Assembly (NCBI RefSeq): GCF_000328565.1
Contig: NC_019957.1
Span: 124,001 to 188,000, forward strand
Reading direction: 5' to 3'
From: Mycobacterium sp. JS623
GTDB taxonomy: Bacteria; Actinomycetota; Actinomycetes; Mycobacteriales; Mycobacteriaceae
DNA: 64,000 bases
In this document: one piece after another, positions 9,881-18,076 of the stretch
Position numbering within the stretch: position 1 is the stretch's first letter
Layout: each line of letters opens with the position of its first letter
The notes under the pieces: generated by a model
What the model was told of the DNA's origin: nothing
Database searches by the model: none
What the model saw: the letters and a program-made list of their open reading frames with translations, nothing else
Position numbers and translations under genes: made by a program

Positions 9881-10360
9881 TTGATGTCCTAGCACACCCG
9901 CGACACCGTCGATTTCGACACCGCCGCGGCTTCGCCGAGCGCCTCCACCAGCGTCGCCTCCACATCGACGGGTGGACAGGCCGCGGACGAACCCGGCGAT
10001 CACCAGCGACTCCAGCGCGTCGATCTTGGTCACCCCCTTCCCGAACAGCTGGGAGGCGAACCGCTCGGTGGTGCCGCGCACCTTCGGCCGGGCGAGCGTC
10101 ACCGGGCCCGCGGTGGTCTTCACCGTGGTCGGGCAGTACCCGTTGCGCATCCCGGCGCGGGCGTCGTCGCAGCTCGCGGCCCGCTCGTAGCGGTCGCGGC
10201 CCAGGTACGCGGTCACCTCGGCCTCGATCGCGGCCTGCAGCAGCAACCGCGCGCCGAGCACCGCGACCTGCTCGATCGCACCCGCCAGGTCCTCGCCGCC
10301 GGCGAGCACCTCATCAATCTCTGCCTGCAACCCTCGCGCAGGCGATATCCTCTTCGACAC
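9857..10360 (-). pseudogene. Truncated IS256-family transposase
   Basis: The N-terminal 130 or so residues of a Mutator/IS256-type transposase, with EAEVTAYLGRDRYER and YCPTTVKTTAGPVTLARPKV. A frameshift after FVRGLST is followed in the correct frame by DVEATLVEALGEAAAVSKST and then a stop. The catalytic core is absent; intact members have about 400 residues. It is an inactive scar between the demethylase fragments and the Rieske oxygenase operon. Confidence 0.85.
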
Positions 10361-10492
10361 GGACGTGGGTTCCTTCAGACTTGCTGGTCTTCGACGGAAC
10401 CTACGTCTGACTCCTTTTACACCGCCGGAGGGACACGACCAGGCCCGATCCGGCCCGGTCCTTTCACGAAGTAGTGACCGCGCGAACTGTGG

Positions 10493-11584
10493 CTAACTTC
10501 TGGTTGTGACGGGTTGAAGGTGGTGGAACGGGTCGCTACCGGGGGTGCCCCGGAGACCGGGCCGAATCGCGGACCGGCCCGCTTCTTTGGCCAGCATTAC
10601 CGCAACAATGCGTCGAGCGCGCAGGATGGCCGCGTCGGCCTGAAATTCCACTCCGCCTCGCCAGGCCTCGTAGCCGGAGTGGCTGGATGCCATTTCCAGG
10701 ATGGACTCGTCGCGTCGGGCAACCTCGGCCAGAAACGACCGCAGTTGGGTGGTCACCGCGCCACGATCGGTTGCGTAGTTACGCGACCCGTGCATGAAGA
10801 CGTGCGTGGAGGTTTCCATCTCGGGAGTGATGCAGTGGCTCCGAGCGGTGGAGTACACCTCGCCCGTGGAGGTTTCAATATTCCAACTTTGGAAATGCAG
10901 CGCCGGCGAGGCGAACGTGCCGCTCTCGCGACGCTTATATGTAGCGGCACGGTCGAGACCGGTGGCCTCGGCCTCCCACTCGGCGAGTGGCACTTGCGGA
11001 AAGAGGCGGGTGTAAGAGACGGTCGTTTCGGTCACCTCGACGTCGTTGAATGCCGGCATAGCGCGGATTCCCGGGGGCAGATCGCTCGCATGAAGGACGG
11101 GGGCGTAGCTGAAGTCCAGGTAATGTTCGTGGACCATCATGTAATTGGCGCTGACCTCCCAGGTGCTCGCGAATGACGACCACGCGGGGTCGTTGATCCA
11201 CGGCGCGCGTGGCGGTTGGCTGCCAGCGGCAGCGGCCGGCGGTCCCAGCCAGATCCAGATAAACGGTGGCTCCTCGAGGACGGGAAATACGGGCACGCTC
11301 ATCCCGGTCGGGACCTGTGGTTGGGTCGGTGTGTATACGCACTTGCCGTCTGCGTCGTATGTACATCCGTGGTAGCCGCAGACCAATCGATCTCCATCGG
11401 TCCTGCTATGCGACAGCGGGAAAGCCCGGTGCGCGCAACGGTTCTCGAATGCGGTGATCCGTCCGCTGGTCCCGCGCCATAGCACGACATCCTCTCCGAG
11501 CAGGCGTCGACCCAGCGGCGAGTCGGTGATCTCGTCGCAGGTGGCCGCGACATACCAGCTTTTCTTTGGGTAGTTGATAGTCAC
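10493..11584 (-). CDS. VanA-like Rieske oxygenase subunit
   Basis: A 363-residue terminal oxygenase of the vanillate O-demethylase (VanA) type. The Rieske [2Fe-2S] ligands are complete: Cys50-x-His52 and Cys69-x2-His72 (CAHRAF...CGYHGC). Later residues follow VanA in length and in the SANYMMVHEHYLDF region, which should hold the mononuclear iron. There the first histidine of the usual His-x4-His pair is Tyr160 (DFSYAPVLH), with only His165 kept. Either this subfamily uses another ligand or activity is altered. The GTG start overlaps the reductase stop by 4 bases (GTGA), so the two are co-translated and the reductase should feed it. The substrate could be a methoxylated aromatic or another aromatic or terpenoid compound. 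Confidence 0.88.
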   Translation of the reverse strand: MTINYPKKSWYVAATCDEITDSPLGRRLLGEDVVLWRGTSGRITAFENRCAHRAFPLSHSRTDGDRLVCGYHGCTYDADGKCVYTPTQPQVPTGMSVPVFPVLEEPPFIWIWLGPPAAAAGSQPPRAPWINDPAWSSFASTWEVSANYMMVHEHYLDFSYAPVLHASDLPPGIRAMPAFNDVEVTETTVSYTRLFPQVPLAEWEAEATGLDRAATYKRRESGTFASPALHFQSWNIETSTGEVYSTARSHCITPEMETSTHVFMHGSRNYATDRGAVTTQLRSFLAEVARRDESILEMASSHSGYEAWRGGVEFQADAAILRARRIVAVMLAKEAGRSAIRPGLRGTPGSDPFHHLQPVTTRS

Positions 11585-12576
11585 AGGTCCAGCACCAACC
11601 TTTCAGTGCGTGAGCGCGACACGCAGACCAACATCACTTCACCGGCGGCTTGTTCAGCCACGCTGAGCACCGAGTCTCGGTGTTCCGGGGTGCCCTCCAG
11701 CACCCTCGCCTCGCAGGTACCACAAACACCCTCATAGCAGGCGGCCATAATCGGGACGTCGGCATCCTCGAGGACCTCCAGGATCGACGCCTCCGAGCTC
11801 ACCTCCAGCGTGAGCCCGCTACGGTGGCACACCACCTCAAAGCTCTTCAGCGCTTCGGCGGCCTCCTCGGCGGTGGGGGTCTTGGCCGCGAACCGTTCGA
11901 TATGGAGAATCCCGGGTGGCCATGTCGCGCATTGCTGCTCGACCGCGCTGAGCAGCGCTTCGGGCCCACAGCAGTACACCAAGGTGTTGTCCTCGGGATC
12001 CTCGAGTAGCGATTCCAAATCGAGCAGGCCCCGCTCGTCCTGCGGCCACACCGTTACCCGCTCGGGATAGCGCTCGGCAAGGTCTTCGGCGAACGCCATC
12101 GACGCTCGGGTCCGCCCGCCATAGAGCAGGGTCCACTCGTTGCCTGCCCGCTGCACCGCCTCGAGCATCGCGAATATCGGCGTGATGCCGATGCCTCCCG
12201 CAATGAACCGGTAGCGCGGCGCGTCGACGAGCTCAAAATGGTTCCGCGGGCCGCGCACCTGCACCGTGGCTCCCTCTTCGAGGTTGTCGTGAACGTACCG
12301 AGAACCACCGCGACTGTTGGGGTCCAGCAACACTCCAACGCGCCAGACCCCCGAAACGCGAGGATCACCACACAGCGAGTACTGGCGCGTCAAGCCCTCG
12401 CCGAGGAGCAGGTCGATATGGGCTCCCGGTTCCCAGCGAGGCAGGTCTTGGTCCTTCGGATGGGCAAGGTCCACCACGACCACACCTTCTGCGGGTGCGC
12501 TGCGGCGTCGAACAACCAGATCGGCGGTGAATTCATGCACGCTTGCGCTGGATTGCGTGCCGATAGGCGCAGCCAT
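11581..12576 (-). CDS. VanB-like oxygenase reductase (FMN, NAD, 2Fe-2S)
   Basis: A 331-residue phthalate-dioxygenase-reductase type protein that passes electrons from NAD(P)H to the Rieske oxygenase. Domain order: flavin-binding beta-barrel with RQYSLCGD near residue 85, nucleotide domain with FIAGGIGITPIFAML and LLYGGRT, and a C-terminal plant-type ferredoxin with CYEGVCGTCEARVLEG. The ATG at 12576 is chosen (GGAG about 10 bases upstream); a longer GTG start at 12648 adds 24 residues that match nothing. It is the first gene of a two-gene operon with the oxygenase. A pseudogene copy lies at 8732-9215. Confidence 0.92.
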   Translation of the reverse strand: MAAPIGTQSSASVHEFTADLVVRRRSAPAEGVVVVDLAHPKDQDLPRWEPGAHIDLLLGEGLTRQYSLCGDPRVSGVWRVGVLLDPNSRGGSRYVHDNLEEGATVQVRGPRNHFELVDAPRYRFIAGGIGITPIFAMLEAVQRAGNEWTLLYGGRTRASMAFAEDLAERYPERVTVWPQDERGLLDLESLLEDPEDNTLVYCCGPEALLSAVEQQCATWPPGILHIERFAAKTPTAEEAAEALKSFEVVCHRSGLTLEVSSEASILEVLEDADVPIMAACYEGVCGTCEARVLEGTPEHRDSVLSVAEQAAGEVMLVCVSRSRTERLVLDL

Positions 12577-12786
12577 TGATACTTGCTCCGATCCAGCGAA
12601 GGTCTCTTCACGAGGCACTCTCGCTTTATTATCCAACTCGGCGAACACGGTGTTTGAATGAACCAGCCTCGCTCAAATCTTGGGCGAAGGACCCACGGTT
12701 CGCGTCCGGCCCGACCCTGAAGCCCCGGCTAGCCGAGCGGCCACTGCGCAGGCTTGCGTGGCTTCGCCCCGTCCATCGCAACCTAA
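12577..12786. other. Upstream region of the oxygenase operon
   Basis: About 210 bases between the reductase start and the IS3 remnant. It must carry the promoter of the reductase-oxygenase operon. No clear palindrome or gene was found. Confidence 0.4.
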
Positions 12787-12885
12787 AGACATGATGATCA
12801 CATACAGCTGATAGCAGATACCTCGTTGCGGGCCTTGCAGTTTCGTGATGTCCCAGGACCACACCTGGCGTCGCGCCAAGATCGA
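12787..12885 (-). pseudogene. IS3-type transposase (integrase core) fragment
   Basis: About 33 codons read RRQVWSWDITKLQGP and RGICYQLYVIIM, the beginning of the DDE integrase core found in IS3-family OrfB proteins (first catalytic Asp in WDIT). The frame ends shortly after and no terminal repeats could be placed. It marks an old insertion into, or next to, the secreted-protein gene at 13114. Confidence 0.7.
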
Positions 12886-13114
12886 CCGACGATACGCCAA
12901 ACACGTAACGCAGCAACGAAATTCGCGTCGCCTCCAGCGACCTCACTGTGCGAACCCCGCATCCTGACAAGCTCCCAGGGACACAGCACCCGCGACTTAC
13001 CTTCATGTGTCTTGACTTGGACCAGGTATCGGCATGGGCCGAAGTGGCCAACGGAATCCCCGCCGCGAACGTCCCGGCGGCTAGCACAACGAACATCCAA
13101 GCGCGTCGCCACAT
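12886..13114 (-). pseudogene. Secreted small protein, frameshifted
   Basis: The ATG at 13114 has a strong GGGAGG site about 9 bases upstream and encodes a classic signal peptide ending in ATSAHAD, typical of mycobacterial exported proteins. Just after the cleavage site the sensible frame appears to shift by one base, to YLVQVKTHEGKSRVLC, and then runs into IS3 sequence. It starts 27 bases after the FbpD-like gene, so it was probably the last gene of the mce3-linked operon. What the intact protein did is unknown. Confidence 0.5.
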
Positions 13115-13141
13115 TTCAGTGCACCTCCCAACAATTGGCGG

Positions 13142-14029
13142 CTATCTGATGGCCGAAGCCAGATCACCCGACATCGCCGCCAGCTGCGGACCCCAACTGC
13201 CCCAGTCATGCTGCTGGCCCGTAGTTGGGATGTCGAAGTGTCCGTTGTGGCCCCCCACGGCGCGGTACTGCGCATAGAAACTGCGGTTGCTGCCCTGGGC
13301 CTGATCGCAATAGCCGATCATCGCCGCCGGATCACTACATGTCAGGGTCGCCGGGCTAAACACCCACAGCCGGGTGTTGTTGTCGACCAGCAACTGGGCA
13401 TGCACTGAGGGGTCATGCCACTTCCAGCGGCCCAGTTGTGCCGCACCCCACATATTGCGGATGTCCACTCCGCCGAAGCGCTGCATACCGTCGGCGATAG
13501 CCCCATTCAAAGTGGTGTTTGATGGAGTCAAGAAGCCCGACATGGAGCCTGCGTAGGTGAAGCGGTCTGGGTGGAATGCGGCCATCATCAGCGCGCCGGT
13601 TCCACCTTGGGCTGCGCCGACGATGGCGTGGCCGCCGGGTGCGAGACCTTTGTTGGCCGCCAACCAGTTCGGCAGCTCGGTGGACAGGAACGTCTCCCAT
13701 TGACGGCTGCCGTCCTGCTCCCAGTCGGTATAGAAGCTGTAGGCGCCCCCGGCTGGGGCAGCCACTGAAATGCCCTTGCCGGCAAGGGTGTTCATTGCGT
13801 CACCCGCGCTGACCCAATTGCTGACAGTGTCACCGGCGTTGAAGGCGTCCAGCAGATACACCGCGTGCGGCCCGCCGGCCAGGTAGGCCACCGGAATGTC
13901 GCGGCCCATCGCGCTCGACGGGACCATCAAATACTCCATGTCGGCTGCTCGAGCATGCGCGGCGTTCCATAAACACAGTGTGAGTGCTGCAGCAAGTAGG
14001 GCCCGCAGCACGATGACCTGTAGCTTCAT
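13142..14029 (-). CDS. MPT51/FbpD-like antigen 85 family protein
   Basis: A 295-residue exported alpha/beta-hydrolase-fold protein. A signal peptide ends near AARAAD. The mature part follows MPT51 (FbpD, Rv3803c) closely: LAGGPHAVYLLDAFNAG, NWEQDG-like DWEQDG, GGHNGHFD and WGSW near the end. At the nucleophile position the sequence is GAAQGG instead of the GxSxG of mycolyltransferases, as in MPT51, so it is probably a non-enzymatic cell-wall or matrix-binding protein. The ATG at 14029 has AAGGAAG 8 bases upstream; ATG at 14047 is an alternative. In other mycobacteria fbpD sits beside fbpA, so this copy at the end of an mce3 operon is an extra paralogue. Confidence 0.9.
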   Translation of the reverse strand: MKLQVIVLRALLAAALTLCLWNAAHARAADMEYLMVPSSAMGRDIPVAYLAGGPHAVYLLDAFNAGDTVSNWVSAGDAMNTLAGKGISVAAPAGGAYSFYTDWEQDGSRQWETFLSTELPNWLAANKGLAPGGHAIVGAAQGGTGALMMAAFHPDRFTYAGSMSGFLTPSNTTLNGAIADGMQRFGGVDIRNMWGAAQLGRWKWHDPSVHAQLLVDNNTRLWVFSPATLTCSDPAAMIGYCDQAQGSNRSFYAQYRAVGGHNGHFDIPTTGQQHDWGSWGPQLAAMSGDLASAIR

Positions 14030-14104
14030 TGCACGCTTCCTTCGCATGTGAGGAGGCTCGGACTCCAATTCGGATGCCTCATCCGGTATTTAGCCAATGG
14101 GAGA

Positions 14105-14215
14105 TCACACTGGCGGGTAGGCAGGCGGCGGGTACACGCCGCGCAGGATCCAGGCGAACCAGTTGATGCCGTACTCCAGCTCATCGCTGACGTCATAGTC
14201 GGGGTTGGGATCCAT
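14105..14215 (-). CDS. Small ORF (36 residues), Pro/Tyr-rich tail
   Basis: An ATG with TTGGAGACAG about 9 bases upstream encodes MDPNPDYDVSDELEYGIN, then WFAWILRGVYPPPAYPPV, and a TGA stop. It lies in the same direction between the CAP-domain gene and the FbpD-like gene, with gaps of 106 and 75 bases, and its composition is protein-like. No signal peptide or known domain is visible. It may be a small cytosolic or membrane-peripheral protein of the mce3 operon, or the surviving end of a longer gene. Confidence 0.5.
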   Translation of the reverse strand: MDPNPDYDVSDELEYGINWFAWILRGVYPPPAYPPV

Positions 14216-14321
14216 GTGATCTGTCTCCAATCGACACTAGGAAGAACCGAAACACCCTGGGCCCCTGCTCTGTTCAGTTCGCCTGCTGAGGTAATCGGCA
14301 CGAGCCCGCCGGGATGCCTTG

Positions 14322-14843
14322 TCATGCGGGGTGCCCGTACACAGCGACCACGACGGTGCGGTCGATGCTGTTTTCCGACCACACCCCGATCTGCGTAAAA
14401 GCGCAGTTCTGCATGATGGCCAGGTATGCCGGGTTGTAGTACCACTGGTTGAGCAATTCGATGCCGCTGATGGCCAGCGCCGGATTGATGGCTACGGTTT
14501 CGGCGACTGTCCCGTGGTATCCGGCCGCGTTGGCGCGGTCCTGCGCCGTCGAACCATCCGAGCCGATATCGCCGTCGAGCGTCCGGTCGCCGAGCACGTC
14601 GCGACTGTGCCACTGCGCTGCTAGCTGCAGCTGCGGGTTGATTCTGAGTTCGTTGGTGCACCCGGCTTGGCGCTGGATCGTGTAGACGTTGGAGACCACA
14701 CTGGCGTTGAGGCGATGGTTGTCGGCGTGGGCGGAGGGACCTGCGATCGTGGTGCCGGCACACAGTGCCAACAAGATGACGGCAACGACGGCACGCCGGC
14801 GCCGGATATCGCGCGAATGGCAGATGATGCTCCTGGTGCCCAT
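14322..14843 (-). CDS. Secreted CAP/SCP-domain protein
   Basis: A 173-residue protein with an N-terminal signal peptide (RRAVVAVILLALCAG... AHADN) and a CAP domain: NELRINPQLQLAAQWHSRD with the conserved His, TVAETVAINP with the Glu, then WYYNPAYLAIM and IGVWSENS. CAP proteins bind lipids or small ligands outside the cell. The ATG at 14843 has GAGGTG 7 bases upstream; the ORF extends to 14858 without a better site. It follows the DUF732 gene by 48 bases and is probably part of the mce3 transcript. Confidence 0.85.
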   Translation of the reverse strand: MGTRSIICHSRDIRRRRAVVAVILLALCAGTTIAGPSAHADNHRLNASVVSNVYTIQRQAGCTNELRINPQLQLAAQWHSRDVLGDRTLDGDIGSDGSTAQDRANAAGYHGTVAETVAINPALAISGIELLNQWYYNPAYLAIMQNCAFTQIGVWSENSIDRTVVVAVYGHPA

Positions 14844-14891
14844 TGGCTTACACCTCAATCGTTTTTGACATCCCCAGCCCCGGCATGCTTT

Positions 14892-15254
14892 TCAGCCTGC
14901 AGCTGGACGGTAGTTGGCCGCGGAGTTGCGCAACTGCCAGATCTGCGCCGGGCACAGCTCGTTGGCCGACTGGGCGATCAGGTAGGACGCCTGGTATTCG
15001 TCGGAGGTGGCGAAATCGGCTTTCACGTCGGCGATGATCTGGCCGTATCCGCGGCCGGCGGCGATCTTGTCGCACACGCCGCGGCCATACGTAAGTGCCT
15101 GTTCCGCGTTGGCGAAGTTATAGCCGGGCCGCACAGTGACATTCACCAGGTATGCCACCGCGTCAGCGCGAGCCGCCGGCGGATACGTTGCGATTCCCAG
15201 AATGGCGGCTGCGGTGGTCGTTGCTGCTGTCAAGCCTAAGGCGAGGCGTTTCAT
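14892..15254 (-). CDS. DUF732 secreted protein, Rv1974-like
   Basis: A 120-residue exported protein: signal peptide to AARAD, then the DUF732 pattern AYLVNVTVRPGYNFANAEQA with two cysteines (GRGVCDK and NELCPAQ) expected to form a disulfide. From memory it is very close to Rv1974, which sits at the same place after mce3F and two Mce-associated genes in M. tuberculosis, so this identifies the operon as mce3. The ATG at 15254 overlaps the previous stop (ATGA). The role is unknown. Confidence 0.9.
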   Translation of the reverse strand: MKRLALGLTAATTTAAAILGIATYPPAARADAVAYLVNVTVRPGYNFANAEQALTYGRGVCDKIAAGRGYGQIIADVKADFATSDEYQASYLIAQSANELCPAQIWQLRNSAANYRPAAG

Positions 15255-15979
15255 TTTGGATCGAATCCTGATATGAGCCAACGATTGTCGACCTTGTCGA
15301 GGGCGACTTGCACGACCGAACTGGTTTCCGAGGGAGCACTGTTGTCAATGACGATCGCCTGATTGACAAAGATCAGCGCGACAGCGTGGTTGGCGCTGGC
15401 CGATACCGTGGCCGCCGCGGGTACGGTGGCGGTGGCTGAGATCTTCTGTTCTTTGGCGCCCGGGATTACCACATCGTGGGTCAGCGAGGTGTAGGAGTCG
15501 CGGAAGTTTCCGGTGAGCCGATCGCGGGCCGCGGTCAGCTTGGCCTCTACGGTGTCGGGGGTGTAGGAGAGCATCGCAATGGCGCTGTCCTTGGCGACCT
15601 GAACCGATTCGATGCTGGCTCGCTCTGCCGCGGTGTTGGTGGCCTCCTGATACTTCAAGTACGCCACACCTAGTGTCGACAGCAACGCCACAACGGGCAG
15701 AACGCCGAAGCAGATGACGCGAGTGAACCCGCCTCGACGCGATCGGTTCTCTTCGGTGCCATCGGATGCTGAGCCTCTCTGCTCGCCCTCGTCGGTTTCG
15801 CAATTGCTTTTCGGCACAGGGGGTTCCACGACATCGGCTGCTGTATCTTGGTGTGCGACGGCATCGGCGTGTCGGCGGCGCCTGAGCGTTATCCTCCTCG
15901 ATCGCGAGCGGCTAGCGCGCGGGGAAGCCTGTTCGGCGGTGTTCACGGGTTCGTCGACAGATAGCTGCTCATCACTCAT
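15251..15979 (-). CDS. Mce-associated membrane protein, Rv1973-like
   Basis: A 242-residue Mas-type protein. A charged cytosolic N-terminus (about 90 residues with RSRSRRITLRRRRH) is followed by one membrane helix (FGVLPVVALLSTLGVAYL) and a periplasmic domain with GNFRDSYTSLTHDVVIPGAK, a signature of Mce-associated proteins. They are thought to stabilise or assist the Mce lipid importer. It is linked to both neighbours by 4-base overlaps. Confidence 0.88.
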   Translation of the reverse strand: MSDEQLSVDEPVNTAEQASPRASRSRSRRITLRRRRHADAVAHQDTAADVVEPPVPKSNCETDEGEQRGSASDGTEENRSRRGGFTRVICFGVLPVVALLSTLGVAYLKYQEATNTAAERASIESVQVAKDSAIAMLSYTPDTVEAKLTAARDRLTGNFRDSYTSLTHDVVIPGAKEQKISATATVPAAATVSASANHAVALIFVNQAIVIDNSAPSETSSVVQVALDKVDNRWLISGFDPK

Positions 15980-16623
15980 GGCACGAACTCCACATTGGAC
16001 ACCTTCACGTCCTCACCAACCTTCTGCACCGAAATCCGCATTCGCCAGGCACGCGGGTTCTGCTCGGGCCCAGCTCTATTGGAAAGCTTGACGCTGACGG
16101 CGACCAGTACTTGCGCGTCGTTGGCCGTCGCTGATTCCAACCCTGCCGCGGTGATCGTGCCTACCGATGTTGACTGCGCTTGTTTCACCACATCGATGAA
16201 GGGTTTTGAGCGCTTGGAAAAGTCGTCGTAGAAGGTTCCCGTCGCGCAATCAAGGATTCGTTGGACGTCGGCGTCGGCGTGCTGCCAATCGATGGTGGTC
16301 AAACTCAGCGCGCCTTGGCGGCCAACCTGAAGAAGTGCAGCGTGGTCCTGACTGAGTCGGTTTGACTGATATACATGCCATCCCAGCCAACCAGCTACGC
16401 CGATGAGCACGACAATGATGAGCACCACGACGATCAACGCTTGGCGCAGAGGCGATTTGGGCAAACGCAGGCGACGGCGTTTGCGGCCGCCTACCTCTGG
16501 CGGATCCGCATGGTGTTCCTCCTCACCGAGTTCGTCGGCGTTTCCGACGGTTTCTATTGGCTCAGGATCGGCGATTGAGTCGGCGTCAGCCGTCGTGATG
16601 TCGCGGTCGGTCTCGATGGTCAA
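15976..16623 (-). CDS. Mce-associated membrane protein, Rv1972-like
   Basis: A 215-residue protein with an acidic N-terminus, a basic RKRRRLRLP stretch, one membrane helix (ALIVVVLIIVVLIGVAGWL) and a periplasmic domain containing CATGTFYDDFSKRSKPF, as in other Mas proteins. The start is a TTG three bases after the mce3F stop. It overlaps the next gene by 4 bases. It probably supports the Mce3 complex in the envelope. Confidence 0.87.
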   Translation of the reverse strand: MTIETDRDITTADADSIADPEPIETVGNADELGEEEHHADPPEVGGRKRRRLRLPKSPLRQALIVVVLIIVVLIGVAGWLGWHVYQSNRLSQDHAALLQVGRQGALSLTTIDWQHADADVQRILDCATGTFYDDFSKRSKPFIDVVKQAQSTSVGTITAAGLESATANDAQVLVAVSVKLSNRAGPEQNPRAWRMRISVQKVGEDVKVSNVEFVP

Positions 16624-16626
16624 CGG

Positions 16627-18075
16627 TCAGTTCCCTTTCGGTGGCAGCAACATGTCTTGCCAGGTCTGCTGCTCGGGTCTCTCCGCTGCCAGGTTCGCCT
16701 GGGTGTATTGGCGGCCGTCTGGGCCGATATACGTGCCGGTGGCGGGGTCGTAGTTGGCGACGGCCAGCGGCGGTGGCGGTGGCGCCGCCGGTGCCGGCGA
16801 TCCAGGAGGCAACTGCGGAACGGGCTGCCCGGACAGGGTGGCGTTAGGGTCGCCCTTCCAGTTGAAGCCATCGTTGAGTGGCACGTAGTTTTCGTCGCTC
16901 TCGCACATCTTGACCGTCGCTGCTCGCTTACCCGGGCGCGTTTCACACGGTGTATTGCGTACTCCGCGGACGTTGAGCATCGAGTCCTGTGGGACACGGC
17001 AGTACAGGTCGCCCGCCGGCCGCTCGGGGTAGTCCACCTCACTAGGCGGGCGCACCTGGTTGGCGGGCAGGAATCCTGTTGTACAGGGCGGTGGCAGGTT
17101 GAGATTCAGGTTGAAGGACAGGTAGGCGCCTTTATAGGCCTGCTTGGTGTCGCGGTTGGCCAGCTCGGCACCCTGAACGTGCGCTACAAAGGGGGGAAGC
17201 AGGACGAGGAGCTGTTCGAGGTTGGGTTGATAGGTGACCGCGACCTGACCGACGCTCACGAGGTTGGCCGCCAGAATGGGCACCGTGGGGCGCACCCGGT
17301 CCAGCAATTGCCGCGCTTCATCAGCTGCGCCAGGCGCTGTGGCGAGGATGCCGTTAAGCGAGTCATCCTGCGACTTGAGTTCTCCTGTTATCTGGGCGAG
17401 GTTGGCCGCCCAGGCTTGAATAGCGTCGGAGGTGTCGGTCTGGGTGTCCAGAATGGGTTTGGATTGGTCGATGACCGTGGTGAGTGCATCAAGGTTGGTA
17501 CGCGCGTCCTGCGTCAAGGTGGTGGTGCCTTTGACTAGGCGAGACAATTCCGGACCCAATCCGCCGACCGCCGTGTAGGCCTCATCGATCGCTGTCTTGA
17601 GGTTGTCGTGCGGGATCGCTTGCAGCCCGCGGTTGGTCGCGGTCAGTAGCGAGTTGATATCGGGTGGCACGCTGGTCCGGTCTCGAGGTATCGCGTCGCC
17701 GTTCTTCAGCAGCGCGCCGCCGCCACTGCGCGGCACCAGCGCGACGAACTGCTCGCCCGCGGCCGTTTGACTGTGGACCTGCGCGTCAAGATCGGCTGGA
17801 ATGGCCACGTCTGAATCGAGCGAGAGCGTCGCGCGCACCCCGCCGGGGGTCAACTCTAGCGCCTTGACCTGTCCGACCTCGGTGCCGCGATAGGTGACGT
17901 TGGCGTTCTGATACAGCCCGCCAGCTTGGGGTAGGTCCATGGTCACCTGGTAATGCCCAACACCGAACAGCAGATTGGGCAAGCCGAGAATGGCGAACGA
18001 CATGATCCCGCCCGCGACCAGGGTCAGCACTGCAAAGACTGCCAGTTGCACTTGAATTCGCTTCGACAGATGCAT
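16627..18075 (-). CDS. mce3F: Mce family protein Mce3F
   Basis: A 482-residue substrate-binding subunit of the Mce3 importer. It has an N-terminal membrane helix (residues 8-35), an MCE/MlaD domain (about 40-120, with TYRGTEVGQVKALELTPGGV), a long helical region, and a Cys-containing C-terminal third ending in a Pro-rich tail (PPGSPAPAAPPPPPLAV). Six such proteins, Mce A-F, form a tunnel that carries lipids across the periplasm to the YrbE permeases. The ATG at 18075 is 1 base from the mce3E stop. Confidence 0.95.
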   Translation of the reverse strand: MHLSKRIQVQLAVFAVLTLVAGGIMSFAILGLPNLLFGVGHYQVTMDLPQAGGLYQNANVTYRGTEVGQVKALELTPGGVRATLSLDSDVAIPADLDAQVHSQTAAGEQFVALVPRSGGGALLKNGDAIPRDRTSVPPDINSLLTATNRGLQAIPHDNLKTAIDEAYTAVGGLGPELSRLVKGTTTLTQDARTNLDALTTVIDQSKPILDTQTDTSDAIQAWAANLAQITGELKSQDDSLNGILATAPGAADEARQLLDRVRPTVPILAANLVSVGQVAVTYQPNLEQLLVLLPPFVAHVQGAELANRDTKQAYKGAYLSFNLNLNLPPPCTTGFLPANQVRPPSEVDYPERPAGDLYCRVPQDSMLNVRGVRNTPCETRPGKRAATVKMCESDENYVPLNDGFNWKGDPNATLSGQPVPQLPPGSPAPAAPPPPPLAVANYDPATGTYIGPDGRQYTQANLAAERPEQQTWQDMLLPPKGN

Positions 18076-18076
18076 G

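Noticed and set aside
12629..13114. A continuous 161-residue minus-strand ORF starting with a signal peptide.
   Set aside because: Only the signal peptide is credible; the rest shifts frame into IS3 transposase sequence, so it was split into a pseudogene and an IS fragment.
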